IMG/VR virus record: IMGVR_UViG_3300025030_000281
Span: 1-36,494 of that record
Length of the DNA: 36,494 nucleotides
DNA from: a virus
Reading direction: 5' to 3' (one strand)
This document shows, in pieces, positions 8,512 through 16,300 of the stretch (positions are counted from its first letter, which is position 1; the number at the start of each line of letters is the position of its first letter). The notes beneath the pieces are model-generated. The model searched no databases. It saw nothing but the letters and a program-made list of their open reading frames with translations, and was not told the DNA's origin. Made by a program: the position numbers and the translations under genes.

Positions 8512-10509
8512 ATGGCAAATCGCAATGGTAAAAATATAAAAAATACTGAATCCTTTTTGTTTAAAGGATTAACCAGAATATTTTCTGGACCAATTTCTAA
8601 TTTTCATCGACAAAATGTAAGAAATTACAAAAGAAATCAATTAGATAAATATCATTTTAAGTCTGCTTCTGGGAAAGAATTTAGAAAATCTTCATCTTCC
8701 CCTTTATCTAATTTGTATGCGATGTCGAAGGCCAATGTCAATAGGGCCGAAAGGTATATGGACTTTGATGCTATGGAGTTCGTAGGTGAGATTAATAGTG
8801 CTCTTGATATATATGCTTCGGAAATGACCATGTCGTCTGCGCTTTCGAAAATGCTTACAATTAATTGTGCCAATGAAGAGATAAAAGGTGTTTTGGAGAA
8901 CTTATATCATAACATTTTGAATGTTGATTTTAATCTTTTCGGGTGGTGTAGATCTTTATGCAAATATGGGGATGCATTCGTCTACCTTGATATTGATGAA
9001 AATATGGGCATAACAAGTTTCATGGGTTTGCCAGCGATGGAAGTCGAGCGCCTTGAGGGAGAAGATAAAACAAATCCAAATTATGTTCAATACCAATGGA
9101 ATTCTGGTGGGCTAACGTTTGAAAATTGGCAAGTTGCGCATTTTAGGATTTTAGGTAATGACAAATTCTCACCCTATGGAACTAGCTGTCTCGATCCAGT
9201 TCGTCGTATTTTCAGACAATTGCAATTACAAGAAGACGCGATGATGGCATATCGCGTCGTACGCTCCCCTGATCGTAGGGTTTTTTATATCGACGTTGGA
9301 GGCATTCCTGAAAAAGATGTCGAACAGTTTATGCAAAAAATTGTGACAGAGTTGAAGAGAAATCAAATAGTCGACCCAGACACTGGTAAGATTGATATGA
9401 GAATGAATGTTGGATCGATTTCAGAAGATTTTTATATTCCTGTCGTCGGCAACACTAGCGCAACACGCATTGAAACATTACCTGGCGGTTCATATGTTGG
9501 CGATATTGATGATGTAAAATATCTCCGCGATAAATTAATGTCAGGGCTAAAAATACCTCACTCCTATTTGATAGGAACAGAAGGGGCGATTGAAGATAAA
9601 ACAACATTATCGCAAAAAGATATCCAATTTGCCAAGACAATTCAGCGGTTGCAAAAAAGCGTTATTTCTGAATTAGAAAAAATAGGTATTATCCATCTTT
9701 ATGTTCTTGGCTATAGAGCCAATGATTTAGTTTCGTTTAGTCTTCGTCTGAACAATCCATCAAAAATAGCTGAATTGCAAGAGCTTGAACATTGGAAAAC
9801 AAAATTTGATGTTGCTTCTGCCGCAACGGAAGGTTTTTTTAGTCGCAGATGGGTTGCAAAAAATATTCTCAATATGACCGATGAAGAGTTCTTGCGCAAT
9901 ACAAGAGAAATGTTTTTTGACGCTCAGTTGTCGGCTGAACTTGAAATGACTTCTACGCCAGAGGAAGATATTGCCGCTGGCGATCTCGGATCAGAGCTTG
10001 GCTCCTCCGAAGGGGAACCTGAACAGTCAGACGACGTTCTTTTGGCAGCGCCTGGAAAAGAACCAGAGGGAATCTTGCCAGAGGGACCAATAACGACAGA
10101 TTTTTCTGCAATGGCTCCCAAAATGGTTCAAAAGGGCCACGTCACGGCTGGTTCGAACGGTAAGGTGTATGTTCCAGCGAAAGTTGACAAAAGAGGCGGC
10201 GGAGCTCGACTTCGACATATGAGAAGTCTTTATTCGGACGAGTCTGGTCGCGCGACCAGTAGAAACGTATTTAAAGGCGGCAATGAGCTGCGCGCTCTTT
10301 CGCGAGGAATATTCGAAAATTACGAAACTAATTATAAAAAAACAATCTTTGAAGAATTAGATGAAAAGAAGAAACTTGAAAGTGGTTTTTCGAATGAAGA
10401 CTTAGATATGGCTGAAAGCACAAAAACTATTGAAAAAATAATAGAAGGATTAGAAGGGACAAGTTGGAAAAATAGTATTAGGAAGAAAGTGAACAGCGAT
10501 GAGCAATAA
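8512..10509 (+). CDS. Portal protein (gp20-like)
   Basis: 665 residues directly downstream of the large terminase. The central part (DFDAMEFVGEINSALDIYA, FGWCRSLCKYGDAFVYLDI, HFRILGNDKFSPYGTSCLDP, RSPDRRVFYIDVGG, KYLRDKLMSGLKIPHSYLIG) matches the conserved core of T4-type portal proteins. Twelve copies are expected to form the ring at the unique vertex that carries the packaging motor and later the neck. The last 150 residues are glycine/charged-rich (for example GHVTAGSNGKVY) and less conserved, as is common for portal crowns. A ribosome binding site (AGGA) lies upstream of ATG 8512. The stop overlaps the next gene by 11 bases. Confidence 0.93.
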   Translation: MANRNGKNIKNTESFLFKGLTRIFSGPISNFHRQNVRNYKRNQLDKYHFKSASGKEFRKSSSSPLSNLYAMSKANVNRAERYMDFDAMEFVGEINSALDIYASEMTMSSALSKMLTINCANEEIKGVLENLYHNILNVDFNLFGWCRSLCKYGDAFVYLDIDENMGITSFMGLPAMEVERLEGEDKTNPNYVQYQWNSGGLTFENWQVAHFRILGNDKFSPYGTSCLDPVRRIFRQLQLQEDAMMAYRVVRSPDRRVFYIDVGGIPEKDVEQFMQKIVTELKRNQIVDPDTGKIDMRMNVGSISEDFYIPVVGNTSATRIETLPGGSYVGDIDDVKYLRDKLMSGLKIPHSYLIGTEGAIEDKTTLSQKDIQFAKTIQRLQKSVISELEKIGIIHLYVLGYRANDLVSFSLRLNNPSKIAELQELEHWKTKFDVASAATEGFFSRRWVAKNILNMTDEEFLRNTREMFFDAQLSAELEMTSTPEEDIAAGDLGSELGSSEGEPEQSDDVLLAAPGKEPEGILPEGPITTDFSAMAPKMVQKGHVTAGSNGKVYVPAKVDKRGGGARLRHMRSLYSDESGRATSRNVFKGGNELRALSRGIFENYETNYKKTIFEELDEKKKLESGFSNEDLDMAESTKTIEKIIEGLEGTSWKNSIRKKVNSDEQ

Positions 10510-11326
10510 GTTTAAACATAAAAAAAACAAGAACACCGCTTTTCTTTACGAAGTGTTGGTTTTGGAACTGACCAAGGCGGTTTTGTCAAAAAACAAAGAG
10601 CTTCAAAATAAAATAATATCCTTATTGAAAGAATCATTTTCTAATAAAACAATTATTGGTAAAGAATTGAAGCTTTATAAAATTTTATGTGAGACTGATG
10701 ATATTGATATCGGTTCTGCTGAAAAAATTCTTTTGGAAGTAAAAAAAGAATATGCTTTTTTAAAGCAGGAAAAGTTAAAAAATGAACAGTCAATTTTATT
10801 TCAAAAAATAAAAGAACTTCTTGGTCCTCAAGTATGTTTAAACTTCGTTCCAAACTATAGAAGTCTTGCATCAATTTCTCAAATCTTTAATCAAGACGTT
10901 TCTCTCAGGACTAGAGTTCTTTTGGAAAAAGAAATAATTGAAAATATGTCTAATAAAAAACTTCTCAAAGAAGAACGACAAATGTTGCCAATTGATAATT
11001 TGGTTTTGAAGACGTTCGTTGGAAAATTTAATGAAAAATATTCTTTATTGCACGAAGAGCAGAAAAAATTGCTTTCGAAATATATCGCTTCGTCCATTAA
11101 CAATGGAGTTGAATTGAAACTCTTCTTAAATGAAGAAATAGGAAGACTTAAAAAAGAAATAAAAGAAGCAGAATTGTTGGAAGAAATAAAACTGGACAAT
11201 GAAATAGTTTTGAAACTTAAAAAAGTTTCTACTATGTTAGAAGGTTTTTATAAAACTATTATTAATGAAGAAATGATTTTAAAAGTTGCAAATATCCAAA
11301 ATCTTATTAGAGAGATTAGACAATAA
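10499..11326 (+). CDS. Conserved unknown head-module protein
   Basis: 275 residues, almost entirely helical and lysine/glutamate-rich, starting within the last 11 bases of the portal gene. The N-terminus (KNKNTAFLYEVLVLELTKAV) resembles a protein conserved next to portal genes in T4-related marine phages. The rest has heptad-like helices (EERQMLPIDNLVLKTFVGKF and LLHEEQKKLLSKYIASS). No enzymatic motif or membrane segment is visible. The position between portal and protease suggests a prohead core or assembly factor, but that is inference from synteny. Its last A is shared with the next ATG, so the genes are translationally coupled. Confidence 0.65.
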   Translation: MSNKFKHKKNKNTAFLYEVLVLELTKAVLSKNKELQNKIISLLKESFSNKTIIGKELKLYKILCETDDIDIGSAEKILLEVKKEYAFLKQEKLKNEQSILFQKIKELLGPQVCLNFVPNYRSLASISQIFNQDVSLRTRVLLEKEIIENMSNKKLLKEERQMLPIDNLVLKTFVGKFNEKYSLLHEEQKKLLSKYIASSINNGVELKLFLNEEIGRLKKEIKEAELLEEIKLDNEIVLKLKKVSTMLEGFYKTIINEEMILKVANIQNLIREIRQ

Positions 11327-11868
11327 TGACTATAAAAATCAGAGTTGGCGATAAGATAGAAGATTCGAAACACGAGCCAACGCGAATGGAACTTGCCATT
11401 CGAAAAACTATCGATGGCAATATAATGTTGTTCGATCACAACGAGATGGATATAGTTATTATTCCTGAAAGTAATAAGGTTATCGCTTTTTCTAAAAACA
11501 ACTTCAATGACAGTGTGTATGCGGCGCAAGATAGGTTTTTTAGATACCTCGCGATGAAAGGTGCATTAAACAGAGAAAGCATCAGGAGTGGTAATGTTTA
11601 TGGTAGTCTTGAAGCGGAATATCCATTATCGGAAGATGTAAATTCGTTACAATTAGTTCTTTTTACAATAGGAAAGTTTATTGAAGAAGAAAAGCCACAC
11701 ATGGAAAAAGAAAAATATTTAGAAGACGAGCATGAAGAGAGACTAACAAACCCAGACGAAGAAGAATCGACGGAGTTGGGGGAGATTCCGCAAAAAGCGA
11801 CTAAAGGCAGTCTGCCAAAAGATGCGAATATGTATAAAACCAGACGTTGGTATGCTCCAGGCGCTTAA
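11326..11868 (+). CDS. Unknown protein of the head module
   Basis: 180 residues, beginning at ATG 11326 that overlaps the previous stop (TAATG). The first 110 residues look like a folded alpha/beta domain (RVGDKIEDSKHEP, MDIVIIPESNKVIAFSKNN, QDRFFRYLAMKGAL). Residues 115-180 are acidic and low in hydrophobics, then end in KTRRWYAPGA, so the tail is probably flexible. I recognise no family. It sits inside the portal-to-protease operon and is probably expressed with it. The 3' end overlaps the open frame of the next membrane protein. Confidence 0.6.
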   Translation: MTIKIRVGDKIEDSKHEPTRMELAIRKTIDGNIMLFDHNEMDIVIIPESNKVIAFSKNNFNDSVYAAQDRFFRYLAMKGALNRESIRSGNVYGSLEAEYPLSEDVNSLQLVLFTIGKFIEEEKPHMEKEKYLEDEHEERLTNPDEEESTELGEIPQKATKGSLPKDANMYKTRRWYAPGA

Positions 11869-11885
11869 GAAGGCACGCTAAGCTT

Positions 11886-12182
11886 TTGTTAGATTTAGTT
11901 TATTTTATTTTAATTTCGTATGGTTTGACTTCCATAATAGTTTACGGAGTCATTTTTAACAAAGTACGACCTAAGTGGAAACCATTTAGTTGCCCCGCAT
12001 GTATGGCTTGGTGGATTGGTTGGCTTCTGTGGTTATTAAAGGATTATACTCAACTATTTACATTTGACAATTCGCTAATAACTGGATTTTTGTTAGCGTG
12101 TTTAAGTTCTGGTACGACATATTTGTTATGTATGGTTGTCGGAGATGAGGGTATAAAACATGAGTTTAAAAAAGTTGAATAA
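11886..12182 (+). CDS. Small membrane protein with CPAC motif
   Basis: About 98 residues with three likely membrane segments: LVYFILISYGLTSIIVYGVIF, a tryptophan-rich segment around AWWIGWLLWLL and GFLLACLSSGTTYLLCMVV. Between the first two is FSCPACMAWW, a CPxC-tryptophan pattern also seen in small phage and bacterial membrane proteins of unknown function. The open frame extends back to TTG 11847, inside the previous gene. I prefer TTG 11886 because AAGAAGG at 11867-11873 precedes it and the hydrophobic segment then starts at once, but the start is uncertain. The CxxC could bind metal or form a disulfide. It overlaps the next gene by 23 bases. Confidence 0.6.
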   Translation: MLDLVYFILISYGLTSIIVYGVIFNKVRPKWKPFSCPACMAWWIGWLLWLLKDYTQLFTFDNSLITGFLLACLSSGTTYLLCMVVGDEGIKHEFKKVE

Positions 12183-12645
12183 TTTGAAATATTTTACAGA
12201 AGAAACGATTTTATATGAAATAGGCGATAAACCTCACGAATCTATTGTGCTCATGCTTGGTAGAATAATATCTTTGTTAAAAAATACACCATTGTCTACG
12301 CAACAAATCGATCAACTTCATTCGGTTGTTGCACAGCATTTATTGCCTGTTTTAGATGCAAAGAAAAATATAAAACAAACAGATTTGCCAATGAAAGAAG
12401 ACGATGAAGCTAGCCTTAGTGATTATGGTGAAGATTTTGATTATATTGATGAAAGATTATATAGAACTAGAGAAATGCTAAATCAGGTTCGTAAAGAAAT
12501 AACTGTACGAGGGTTGCGTTCGGGTTTGAGCTTGACGGAAGTCGGATATAAAGACATAAAACAAACGCTTTCGGCGCATGAAGTTGCGTTAAGAGAAATT
12601 GATAGAACTATAAGTAAATTATTTCGAAATTATCAAGGGAGGTGA
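12160..12645 (+). CDS. Unknown helical protein before the prohead protease
   Basis: 161 residues. ATG 12160 is preceded by GGAG and GAGG elements inside the end of the previous gene. The protein is helical, with an acidic linker (KEDDEASLSDYGEDFDYID) between two helical parts; the C-terminal part (LYRTREMLNQVRKEITVRG, then AHEVALREIDRTISKLF) looks like a coiled coil or helical hairpin. I recognise no family. Position suggests head assembly. Its stop codon lies inside an unusually strong ribosome-binding sequence (GGGAGGTGAT, 12637-12646) that could serve a very short downstream ORF. Confidence 0.6.
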   Translation: MSLKKLNNLKYFTEETILYEIGDKPHESIVLMLGRIISLLKNTPLSTQQIDQLHSVVAQHLLPVLDAKKNIKQTDLPMKEDDEASLSDYGEDFDYIDERLYRTREMLNQVRKEITVRGLRSGLSLTEVGYKDIKQTLSAHEVALREIDRTISKLFRNYQGR

Positions 12646-12651
12646 TTTAAG

Positions 12652-12738
12652 GTGTGTAATCAAGTATTCGAACAAAATATTTTTACAAAAAAGCGAATGC
12701 TACGACCAGTAGCAAGATGTTGTAGAGGTTCGTTATGA
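12652..12738 (+). CDS. Putative 28-residue ORF behind a near-perfect Shine-Dalgarno
   Basis: A GTG at 12652 opens a 28-codon frame ending at TGA 12736-12738. It is preceded by GGGAGGTGAT at 12637-12646, almost a full complement of the 16S rRNA 3' end, with 9 bases from GGAGG to the GTG. This is the best ribosome-binding site I noticed in the window. The peptide would be basic, with KKRM, RPVARCC and a final RGSL. A hairpin lies inside it (12698-12714). The stop overlaps the ATG of a second, 14-codon frame (12735-12779). The ORF is too short for coding statistics; it could be a leader peptide for the protease gene or a chance ORF. Confidence 0.3.
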   Translation: MCNQVFEQNIFTKKRMLRPVARCCRGSL

Positions 12739-12764
12739 AGGCCCGCGCTCATAGAAGTGCGGGC
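12698..12764 (+). other. Two hairpins in the 158-bp gap before the protease gene
   Basis: The first hairpin is TGCTAC at 12698-12703 paired with GTAGCA at 12709-12714, with a five-base loop. The second pairs GCCCGC at 12741-12746 with GCGGGC at 12759-12764. Neither is followed directly by a T-run (the nearest is TTTTTT at 12784-12789), so they are poor rho-independent terminators. They may be attenuator-like, RNA-stabilising or processing structures upstream of the protease. Confidence 0.4.
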
Positions 12765-12770
12765 ATGTTA

Positions 12771-12778
12771 TATAATTA
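12771..12778 (+). promoter_or_regulatory. Possible promoter -10 / T4-late-like box upstream of protease
   Basis: TATAATTA lies 25 bases before the protease ATG at 12804. It matches seven of eight positions of the T4 late promoter TATAAATA and also equals a sigma70 -10 box. I find no good -35 at 16-18 bases upstream, which fits a late-type promoter better. One short AT-rich match in an AT-rich genome is weak evidence. Confidence 0.25.
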
Positions 12779-12803
12779 AAGAGATTTTTTAGAGAGAAAA
12801 AAG

Positions 12804-13412
12804 ATGTCTGAAAAAAAATACATTTTAAGAGAGTTTTATAAACTGTGCGATGGTGGATTTTGCTCTGACCTATTGAATGAGTCCGACAAACAACATATCA
12901 AACAAGGCGGAATGATATTAACAGGAATTGCACAGCGTGCTGATGCTCGAAACGGAAATGGAAGAATCTATCCACGTCGGGTTCTTGAGAGAGAAGTTGA
13001 AAATTATAAGAAATTAGTTAGAGAAAACAGAGCCCTAGGGGAAATAGACCATCCAGACTCGGTAGTCGTTAATCTTAAAAACTCTTCTCACATGATTACT
13101 GAAATATGGTGGAATGGTGATGACGTGATGGTAAAATTGAAAGTTCTTTCTGGAACACCTGGCCAACAATTGCGTTCACTTGTAAATGACGGTGTTGCGA
13201 TTGGTTTATCTTCAAGGGGATTAGGATCTGTCAGGGAAACGCGAGAGGGAACGATTGTAGAAGATGATTTTGTTTTGGCATGCGTGGATGTAGTTTCTGA
13301 GCCGTCGACACAAGGCGCATTTGTCAATTTAATGGAATCTAAAGCAAATTTAGAATTAACCAAACCTGATAGAATATTTCGCTGCTTAAATGAGATATTA
13401 TTGAAAGAATAG
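12804..13412 (+). CDS. Prohead maturation protease (gp21-like, S78-type serine protease)
   Basis: 202 residues. The order of motifs follows T4-type prohead proteases: GIAQRADARNGNGRIYP (about 41-57), GEIDHPDS with the probable catalytic H83, GLSSRG with the probable nucleophile S136 or S137, and DVVSEPSTQGAF (162-173). The enzyme cleaves scaffold and capsid proteins inside the prohead before DNA packaging. Length agrees with gp21-type enzymes. In many T4-type phages scaffold and capsid genes follow within one or two genes; here they are about 15 kb away, separated by endonuclease and fibre genes. Only a weak AGAGAG precedes the ATG. Confidence 0.92.
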   Translation: MSEKKYILREFYKLCDGGFCSDLLNESDKQHIKQGGMILTGIAQRADARNGNGRIYPRRVLEREVENYKKLVRENRALGEIDHPDSVVVNLKNSSHMITEIWWNGDDVMVKLKVLSGTPGQQLRSLVNDGVAIGLSSRGLGSVRETREGTIVEDDFVLACVDVVSEPSTQGAFVNLMESKANLELTKPDRIFRCLNEILLKE

Positions 13413-13418
13413 TATTCT

Positions 13419-14225
13419 ATGTCTTTTCCGTTTTTTAAACAATCAGATTGTAAAAATTTTGGAATTTATGTAATAACAAACTCAATCGACGGCAAAGTTT
13501 ACATTGGTAGTACAATAAGAAATTTTCGTAAGCGTTGGCGAGAACATAGAAACTTATTGAAGGATGGGAATCACGGCAACGTTCATCTTCAGCGCGCATG
13601 GAACAAATATGGAGAAGAAAATTTTCAATTTGAAATTCTAGAAAAATTAGAAGACAAAAAAGACCTATCGTTGGTCTCCAAAAGAGAAGAATATTGGATC
13701 AGTAGCTTCGGCAGCTTCAAACCAGAGAGCGGATATAACATTGAAATTATTATTGGAGAAAGAAAAGTAGTCTCGGAAGAAACCAGGAATAAAATTAGCG
13801 ATGCCAATTCTGGTCGAAAATGTAGTCCCGAAGCAAAAGAAAAAATAGTAAAAACTTTAAAGAGCTTATATCAAAACGGTGTCGAAAGGCCATGGAATAA
13901 AGGTTTATTAATGTCGCTTGAGTTCCGAGAAAGAGTGAGTTCCTCTCATATTGGCCTAAAGCACAAACCAGAAACTATTGAAAAGATAAGAAGTTGGAAT
14001 ATTGGAAAAGTTGTTTCGGACGAAACAAAACAGAAAATTAGTAGTTCTAAAAAAGGAATTATTTCAAAATCTAGAAAATTTAAACCAGACGAAGTGTTGA
14101 GTATTTTAAATGAAAGAAAAAGTGGCTTAGGTTGTATTGCGATTTCGAAAAAATATAATGTTTCTGTTGCTACAATCAAGAGAATTTGCAACAGAACTTA
14201 CTATAAAGAAATAAGTGATGTTTAA
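13419..14225 (+). CDS. GIY-YIG homing endonuclease with NUMOD3-like repeats (copy 1)
   Basis: 268 residues. The N-terminal GIY-YIG nuclease shows GIY at 15-17, YIG at 28-30, arginines in the FRKRWREH helix and a glutamate in KREEYWIS (about 90-91), the expected catalytic set. Then follow about five degenerate NUMOD3-type DNA-binding units (ETRNKISDANSG, EAKEKIV, ETIEKIR, ETKQKISSSKKG) and a C-terminal helix-turn-helix-like part (GCIAISKKYNVSVATIKRI). The gene is free-standing, 6 bases after the protease, with no sign of a host intron or intein. Such enzymes cut unmarked alleles and spread by copying themselves. I cannot see its target site; the neighbouring protease gene or the 14248 gene are candidates. 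Confidence 0.9.
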   Translation: MSFPFFKQSDCKNFGIYVITNSIDGKVYIGSTIRNFRKRWREHRNLLKDGNHGNVHLQRAWNKYGEENFQFEILEKLEDKKDLSLVSKREEYWISSFGSFKPESGYNIEIIIGERKVVSEETRNKISDANSGRKCSPEAKEKIVKTLKSLYQNGVERPWNKGLLMSLEFRERVSSSHIGLKHKPETIEKIRSWNIGKVVSDETKQKISSSKKGIISKSRKFKPDEVLSILNERKSGLGCIAISKKYNVSVATIKRICNRTYYKEISDV

Positions 14226-14247
14226 AACTAATTAAGCGAGAGCAGTA

Positions 14248-14718
14248 ATGAATAAGCAGGAATTAAAAGATATTCTAAAGCCTTTAATTAAAGAAGCTGT
14301 CAAGGAAGTTATTTTAGAAACTGGTGTTTTGTCAAAGATTATCACAGAAGTTGTGACTGGATTAAACACCTCTAATCTTCATCAGTATTCCACAAAGACA
14401 GTTGCTCCGCAACGAGAAAGTGAAATGATGTCTAAAAAAGTAATTGAATCACGTGCTGCGTTCAAAGAGGCGGCTGGTGAACGCAATAGATTGCTCGAAG
14501 AGAATCTTAAAAAGATGGTTGGGAAGTCTGGCTTTGAAAAAGCATTTGAAGGAGTTACGCCATTGACCGAAGGTGGTCCCCCAGAACAAAAGCATTCAGC
14601 GTTAAGAGAAATGGATCCAGGCGATAAAGGTATTGACGTGAGCAAAATTGTTAACCTTGTAGGTGGGAAACAAACTTGGACAAAACAATTGAATAACAAT
14701 AAAAAGAAAGAAGAATAA
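14248..14718 (+). CDS. Unknown protein, helical
   Basis: 156 residues. ATG 14248 follows GCGAGAG. The N-terminus (NKQELKDILKPLIKEAVKEVI) is an amphipathic helix similar in style to the starts of 5518 and 6121. The middle is charged and helical (RAAFKEAAGERNRLLEENLKKM) and the C-terminus polar (GGPPEQKHSALREMD). It lies between the first GIY-YIG gene and the bS21 homologue, one base before the latter. Its place after the protease would suit a small scaffold or core protein, but the better scaffold candidate is at 28210. The function is unknown. Confidence 0.6.
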   Translation: MNKQELKDILKPLIKEAVKEVILETGVLSKIITEVVTGLNTSNLHQYSTKTVAPQRESEMMSKKVIESRAAFKEAAGERNRLLEENLKKMVGKSGFEKAFEGVTPLTEGGPPEQKHSALREMDPGDKGIDVSKIVNLVGGKQTWTKQLNNNKKKEE

Positions 14719-14719
14719 A

Positions 14720-14980
14720 GTGTACAACAATAGAAAAGAAGAAGTTAGTTTTGATAATGGTAACTTTACAGTAAGATTACGAAAAGAAGAATCTTGTGAA
14801 ACATTGATAAAGCGTTTTCTCAAAAAGACAAAGAAAGAAGGCGTTATTGATGAAGTTTTGGAAAGAAAGCATTTTAAAAAACATTCAGCCAAAAAGAGAG
14901 AAAAAGCTTTAAAGCGTGAAATGCTATTCAAGCTGCTGAACAAGAAAGAAAGATTGGAACAAGAGAGAGATGACGGTTAA
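14720..14980 (+). CDS. rpsU-like: Ribosomal protein bS21 homologue (phage-encoded)
   Basis: 86 residues from GTG 14720. The stretch from residue 17 to 65 follows the bS21 pattern: FTVRLRKEESCETLIKRFLK corresponds to the bS21 start with its RF pair, KKEGVIDEVLERKHF to the conserved helix linker, and KKHSAKKREKALKREM to the basic C-terminal part. Bacterial bS21 has about 70 residues and sits near the mRNA exit and anti-Shine-Dalgarno region of the 30S subunit. Phage and large-virus bS21 genes are known and are thought to replace host S21 to favour phage messages. Here it is only one base from the previous gene and lies among virion genes. The short N-terminal extension and the acidic tail are unusual for bS21. 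Confidence 0.8.
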   Translation: MYNNRKEEVSFDNGNFTVRLRKEESCETLIKRFLKKTKKEGVIDEVLERKHFKKHSAKKREKALKREMLFKLLNKKERLEQERDDG

Positions 14981-15006
14981 CTATTTAACTTAAAGCGAGA
15001 AAAATT

Positions 15007-15429
15007 ATGACAAGAACAACTAATGCGTGGTATACGCCGCCTGGAATTTGGAATACGAACTCATATTTGAGCTCGGGGATACCGTACGTTACGGGGGCGG
15101 TTTTATTGTCGTCTAGCTTTTCAACACTAAATGCACAAGTCAAAATCGAATTTCCTTACGTCTCACGTTCAATAACGGTTATTAATAGGTCAAGTACAGA
15201 TATTAGAATTCACTTTAACTCACTCTCTGACGGCAACGTTGAGGCAAACCATCATTACGTTACACTTAGCGAGTCAAAGGATTCCATAACTTTGTCGACA
15301 AAGACAAAAGAACTTTATATTTCGTTAGCAACTGGTTCGGCTAATGGCGAATTTGAGTTGTTTTCGGAGCTCACAAATATCGACGCAAAAGAAATGTTCC
15401 CACTCACGGGTTCGGGATTAACCCTATAG
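15007..15429 (+). CDS. Small virion-like structural protein
   Basis: 140 residues, rich in beta-prone, serine and threonine residues and without charged helices: TRTTNAWYTPPGIWNTNSYL, GIPYVTGAVLL, EFPYVSRSITVINRS, ITLSTKTKELYISLATG. It looks like a compact beta-sandwich and resembles small proteins found next to capsid or fibre genes in T4-like marine phages. Base composition is visibly less AT-rich than in the neighbouring endonuclease genes, as is usual for well-expressed virion genes. The exact role (head decoration, neck or fibre) cannot be told. A CTATTTAA motif and a purine stretch precede the ATG. Confidence 0.6.
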   Translation: MTRTTNAWYTPPGIWNTNSYLSSGIPYVTGAVLLSSSFSTLNAQVKIEFPYVSRSITVINRSSTDIRIHFNSLSDGNVEANHHYVTLSESKDSITLSTKTKELYISLATGSANGEFELFSELTNIDAKEMFPLTGSGLTL

Positions 15430-15438
15430 AAAGTTACA

Positions 15439-16158
15439 ATGGCCAAATCTGGAATATATCAAATTCGCAACTTGATTAATGGGAAGGCTTACATTGGCAG
15501 TACAATTAATTTTAATAATAGAAAATGCAGTCATTTTAATCTTTTAAAAGCAAACAAGCATCCAAATTGCAAATTACAAAATGCTTGGAATAAATATGGT
15601 GAACAAAATTTCATTTTTGAAGGTGTAGAAGAAGTGCCTGAAAAAGAAAAACTTATTGAACGTGAACAATACTACCTTGATGAAACAAGTCCAGAATATA
15701 ATATATGTAGAATTGCAGGAAGTCAATTGGGCTTTCGACATTCAGAAGAAAGCAAACGAAAGATATCTGAATTAAAAAATGGACTACGACCTTCGCAGGA
15801 AACTAAACGCAAAATGTCTAAATCTCAATCAGGCAGAAAGCATTCTGAAGAATCTAAACAAAAAATATCTCAAGCTAACAAAAAGACAAAAATTATCAAA
15901 GAAACTTATCGAGATGAAAGTAATCCAATGTTCGGAAAACGCCATTCTGAAGAGGCAAGACGAAAGATGTCGGGATCTCACATCGGAATTCAGTCTGGAG
16001 AAAAACATCCAAATTGCAAATTAAGTCTTGAGCAAGTAAAAATTATAAGAGAAAAATATAAAGCTGGCGTTTGCACTCAAAAGGAACTAGCTGAAGAGTT
16101 TAATACAACTTTTGGAAATATTTTTAAAATTATCAGCCATAGAACCTGGAAAGAATAG
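15439..16158 (+). CDS. GIY-YIG homing endonuclease with NUMOD3 repeats (copy 2)
   Basis: 239 residues. GIY at 5-7, YIG at 18-20, the conserved HLQNAW-like segment (KLQNAWNKYGEQNF), the catalytic-type glutamate in IEREQYYL (E76) and YNIC at 87-90 are all present. Four NUMOD3-like units follow (ESKRKISELKNG, ETKRKMSKSQSG, ESKQKISQ, EARRKMSG) and a C-terminal recognition helix ending in SHRTWKE. The first 30 codons resemble those of the copy at 25080 at DNA level, so the two are related paralogues. It stands between two virion genes with no intron signs and is followed by 142 bases without a supported gene. Confidence 0.9.
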   Translation: MAKSGIYQIRNLINGKAYIGSTINFNNRKCSHFNLLKANKHPNCKLQNAWNKYGEQNFIFEGVEEVPEKEKLIEREQYYLDETSPEYNICRIAGSQLGFRHSEESKRKISELKNGLRPSQETKRKMSKSQSGRKHSEESKQKISQANKKTKIIKETYRDESNPMFGKRHSEEARRKMSGSHIGIQSGEKHPNCKLSLEQVKIIREKYKAGVCTQKELAEEFNTTFGNIFKIISHRTWKE

Positions 16159-16300
16159 CTTTCTCCTCCCACTTCTCCGTCATCAAATTAAAAATTCTTA
16201 CCTTATTTCAAACAACTAATTATTGTTGTTGATGCATAGGTGTATTTGTTTGGATTATTTGTTTTCGAAAGAGCAATTCTCTACAAGAGGTAAATAGTGG

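Noticed and set aside
12741-12764. GC-rich hairpin as rho-independent terminator
   Set aside because: There is no T-run directly after the stem; the nearest is 20 bases away. I list it only as a structure.
12646-12803. tRNA gene in the gap before the protease
   Set aside because: TTCGAAC at 12667-12673 looks like a T-loop piece and hairpins are present, but no acceptor stem or complete cloverleaf can be drawn.
13419-16158. Group I introns or inteins around the GIY-YIG genes
   Set aside because: The genes next to each endonuclease have complete ends and I see no split reading frame, so the endonucleases are free-standing.
16232-16297. 21-codon frame in the gap after the second GIY-YIG gene
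   Set aside because: There is no ribosome binding site and no recognisable peptide features; the 142-base gap otherwise shows nothing I can support except the ribosome binding site of the next gene.
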